Assembly: GCA_002492335.1 (NCBI GenBank)
Contig: DKYD01000079.1
Coordinates: forward strand, 1 to 16,093
Length of the DNA: 16,093 nt
Source: Lachnospiraceae bacterium UBA7109
Lineage (GTDB): Bacteria; Bacillota; Clostridia; Lachnospirales; Lachnospiraceae
Direction of reading: 5' to 3'
Both the position numbers and the translations under genes were made by a program. Under the pieces are notes generated by a model. That model saw nothing but the letters and a program-made list of their open reading frames with translations. It was not told the origin of the DNA and did no database searches. Shown in pieces: positions 15,298 to 16,093 of this stretch. The number at the start of each line of letters is the position of its first letter. Within the stretch, counting starts at the first letter, position 1.

Positions 15298-15875
15298 CTC
15301 TTTATCTCCATCGGTATTCCGTATACAACTTCTGTCACCTGATCTGCCTTTTTTGCCAGTTCACAGTTGATTTTTCCTAACAGCTTCCGGTAGTTTTCCG
15401 TCTCCCGGCTGTATCCGTTCACATCCGAATGCACCTCATTTGTTACAATTACAAGATGCTCCGTCTGCCGGGAAAGCTTAAGCGCTCCGTTTACAACTGC
15501 CCTGTAGGCTCTGTCATATGCCCCGGAAGACACTTCCCCACTGTCGGATTCTTCTTTTCCTCCTCTTTCGGACTGCTTATCTTCTCTGTAGAGTTCATTT
15601 GCTGTCAGGTTTGATATACATTCTAGAAGAATTCCTGCATTATCCGGAATCTTAAGCTCTTCCAGATCTACATATTTTTCTACTGTAAGAAATCCCAGAT
15701 CCAGTCTCTGCATCTGGTGTCTTTTTATCTTTTCCTTTGTCTCTTCTCCCCGGGGAATCATCGTTGCCACATAAAAAAACGGAGCGTCATACCGCCTGTT
15801 TTCCTTTACAATCTGTTCCTCTGCATAGGAGGATTTGCCACTTCCACTTCCTCCGGTTACCAAATGTATCATCAT
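15294..15875 (-). CDS. cobU: Adenosylcobinamide kinase / guanylyltransferase, CobU-type
   Basis: CobU phosphorylates adenosylcobinamide and transfers GMP to it, producing the GDP-activated substrate of CobS. The 193-residue protein has the P-loop GGSGSGKS at 8-15, a KIKRHQMQR segment with H53 at the place of the conserved histidine of CobU/CobP, LLECISNL at 83-90 and VTNEV at 144-148. The usual GxGIVP that follows NEV is replaced by HSDVNGYS, and the end reads VVYGIPMEIK. A hydrophilic Glu/Ser/Gly-rich insertion lies around 98-118. The gene starts with two ATG codons (15875 and 15872), overlapping the cobT stop by four bases, and overlaps cobS by four bases at its end. Confidence 0.9.
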   Translation of the reverse strand: MMIHLVTGGSGSGKSSYAEEQIVKENRRYDAPFFYVATMIPRGEETKEKIKRHQMQRLDLGFLTVEKYVDLEELKIPDNAGILLECISNLTANELYREDKQSERGGKEESDSGEVSSGAYDRAYRAVVNGALKLSRQTEHLVIVTNEVHSDVNGYSRETENYRKLLGKINCELAKKADQVTEVVYGIPMEIKR

Positions 15876-16093
15876 TTATCACCAAGTTCCTTATAATCTT
15901 CTATCTGATTCTCCGAAAAGGTGCTCATCTTTTCATACACCTCCGCCGCCAGTTCCAGTACCGGGAGATATGCAACCGCACCTGTACCTTCTCCCAGGCA
16001 CATGTCACAGGTAAGAGAGGCTTCCTTTTCAAGAGCACGAAGGACGATCTGCATCCCGGGTTCCTTCGACACATGAGAAGCCAGCATATATTC
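15872..16093 (-). CDS. cobT: Nicotinate-nucleotide-dimethylbenzimidazole phosphoribosyltransferase (partial, N-terminus outside window)
   Basis: Only the last 73 codons are visible and the frame stays open to the window edge. They contain the family's end motifs: YMLASHVSKEPGMQIVL, then CLGEGTGAVAYLPVLE, in which the glutamate after LG corresponds to the catalytic base of Salmonella CobT. CobT makes alpha-ribazole 5'-phosphate from nicotinate mononucleotide and a lower-ligand base such as dimethylbenzimidazole; many anaerobes use other benzimidazoles or phenolic bases. Full proteins have about 350 residues. The TGA stop overlaps the cobU start by four bases. The operon promoter and any cobalamin riboswitch would be further upstream, outside the window. 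Confidence 0.93.
   Translation of the reverse strand, partial: EYMLASHVSKEPGMQIVLRALEKEASLTCDMCLGEGTGAVAYLPVLELAAEVYEKMSTFSENQIEDYKELGDK

Noticed and set aside
1..16093. Mobile elements, CRISPR arrays, prophage or defence genes
   Set aside because: No transposase, integrase, regularly spaced repeats or nuclease/toxin genes were found; nearly all sequence is occupied by conserved metabolic and regulatory genes.

Overview
This window reads as chromosomal DNA of an anaerobic, low-to-moderate GC Firmicute, most likely a gut-type Lachnospiraceae or related Clostridia member. The grounds are the tryptophan T-box leader in front of a complete trp operon, a compact cobalamin operon with anaerobic-pathway (cbi) genes and two CobU-like proteins, and an oxygen-sensitive 2-hydroxyacyl-CoA dehydratase subunit. 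The placement is inference from gene content and protein motifs; no 16S or tRNA gene is present. Every convincing gene lies on the minus strand, so transcription runs from high to low coordinates.

Layout in transcription order. (1) 16093-9336: the downstream part of a cobalamin operon: cobT (5' part outside the window), cobU, cobS, a short CobU-like gene, a CobC-like phosphatase, cbiB, cobD, cbiP and cbiC. Most neighbours overlap or are a few bases apart. Together they attach the aminopropanol arm (cobD, cbiB), activate and join the lower nucleotide loop (cobU, cobT, cobS, cobC), amidate the corrin (cbiP) and perform a corrin-ring methyl migration (cbiC). (2) 9324-8888: a strong sigma-A-type promoter 12 bases after the cbiC stop, then a T-box leader with a UGG (Trp) specifier, the T-box motif, an intrinsic terminator and a competing antiterminator pairing. 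(3) 8887-2486: trpE-trpG-trpD-trpC-trpF-trpB-trpA, a full set for chorismate to tryptophan, mostly joined by 1-8 base overlaps. (4) 2368-1534: a TipA-type MerR regulator with a textbook 19-bp-spacer promoter holding an inverted repeat, which suggests autoactivation. (5) 1425-736: a GntR/FCD regulator. (6) 714-1: a hairpin, a promoter, a palindromic GntR-type operator and the first 194 codons of a 2-hydroxyacyl-CoA dehydratase alpha-type subunit that runs off the window.

The window is mainly ordinary primary metabolism, and I do not see a clear new defence, mobile or secretion system. The points most worth a second look are: the pair of CobU-like proteins, whose conserved motifs appear divided between them; a 158-base out-of-phase overlap between the phosphatase and cbiB; a near-perfect second copy of the T-box terminator arm just before trpE; a putative GntR operator next to the dehydratase promoter; and a conservative change at the catalytic aspartate of TrpA. 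No insertion sequence, CRISPR array, tRNA, rRNA or attachment site was seen.
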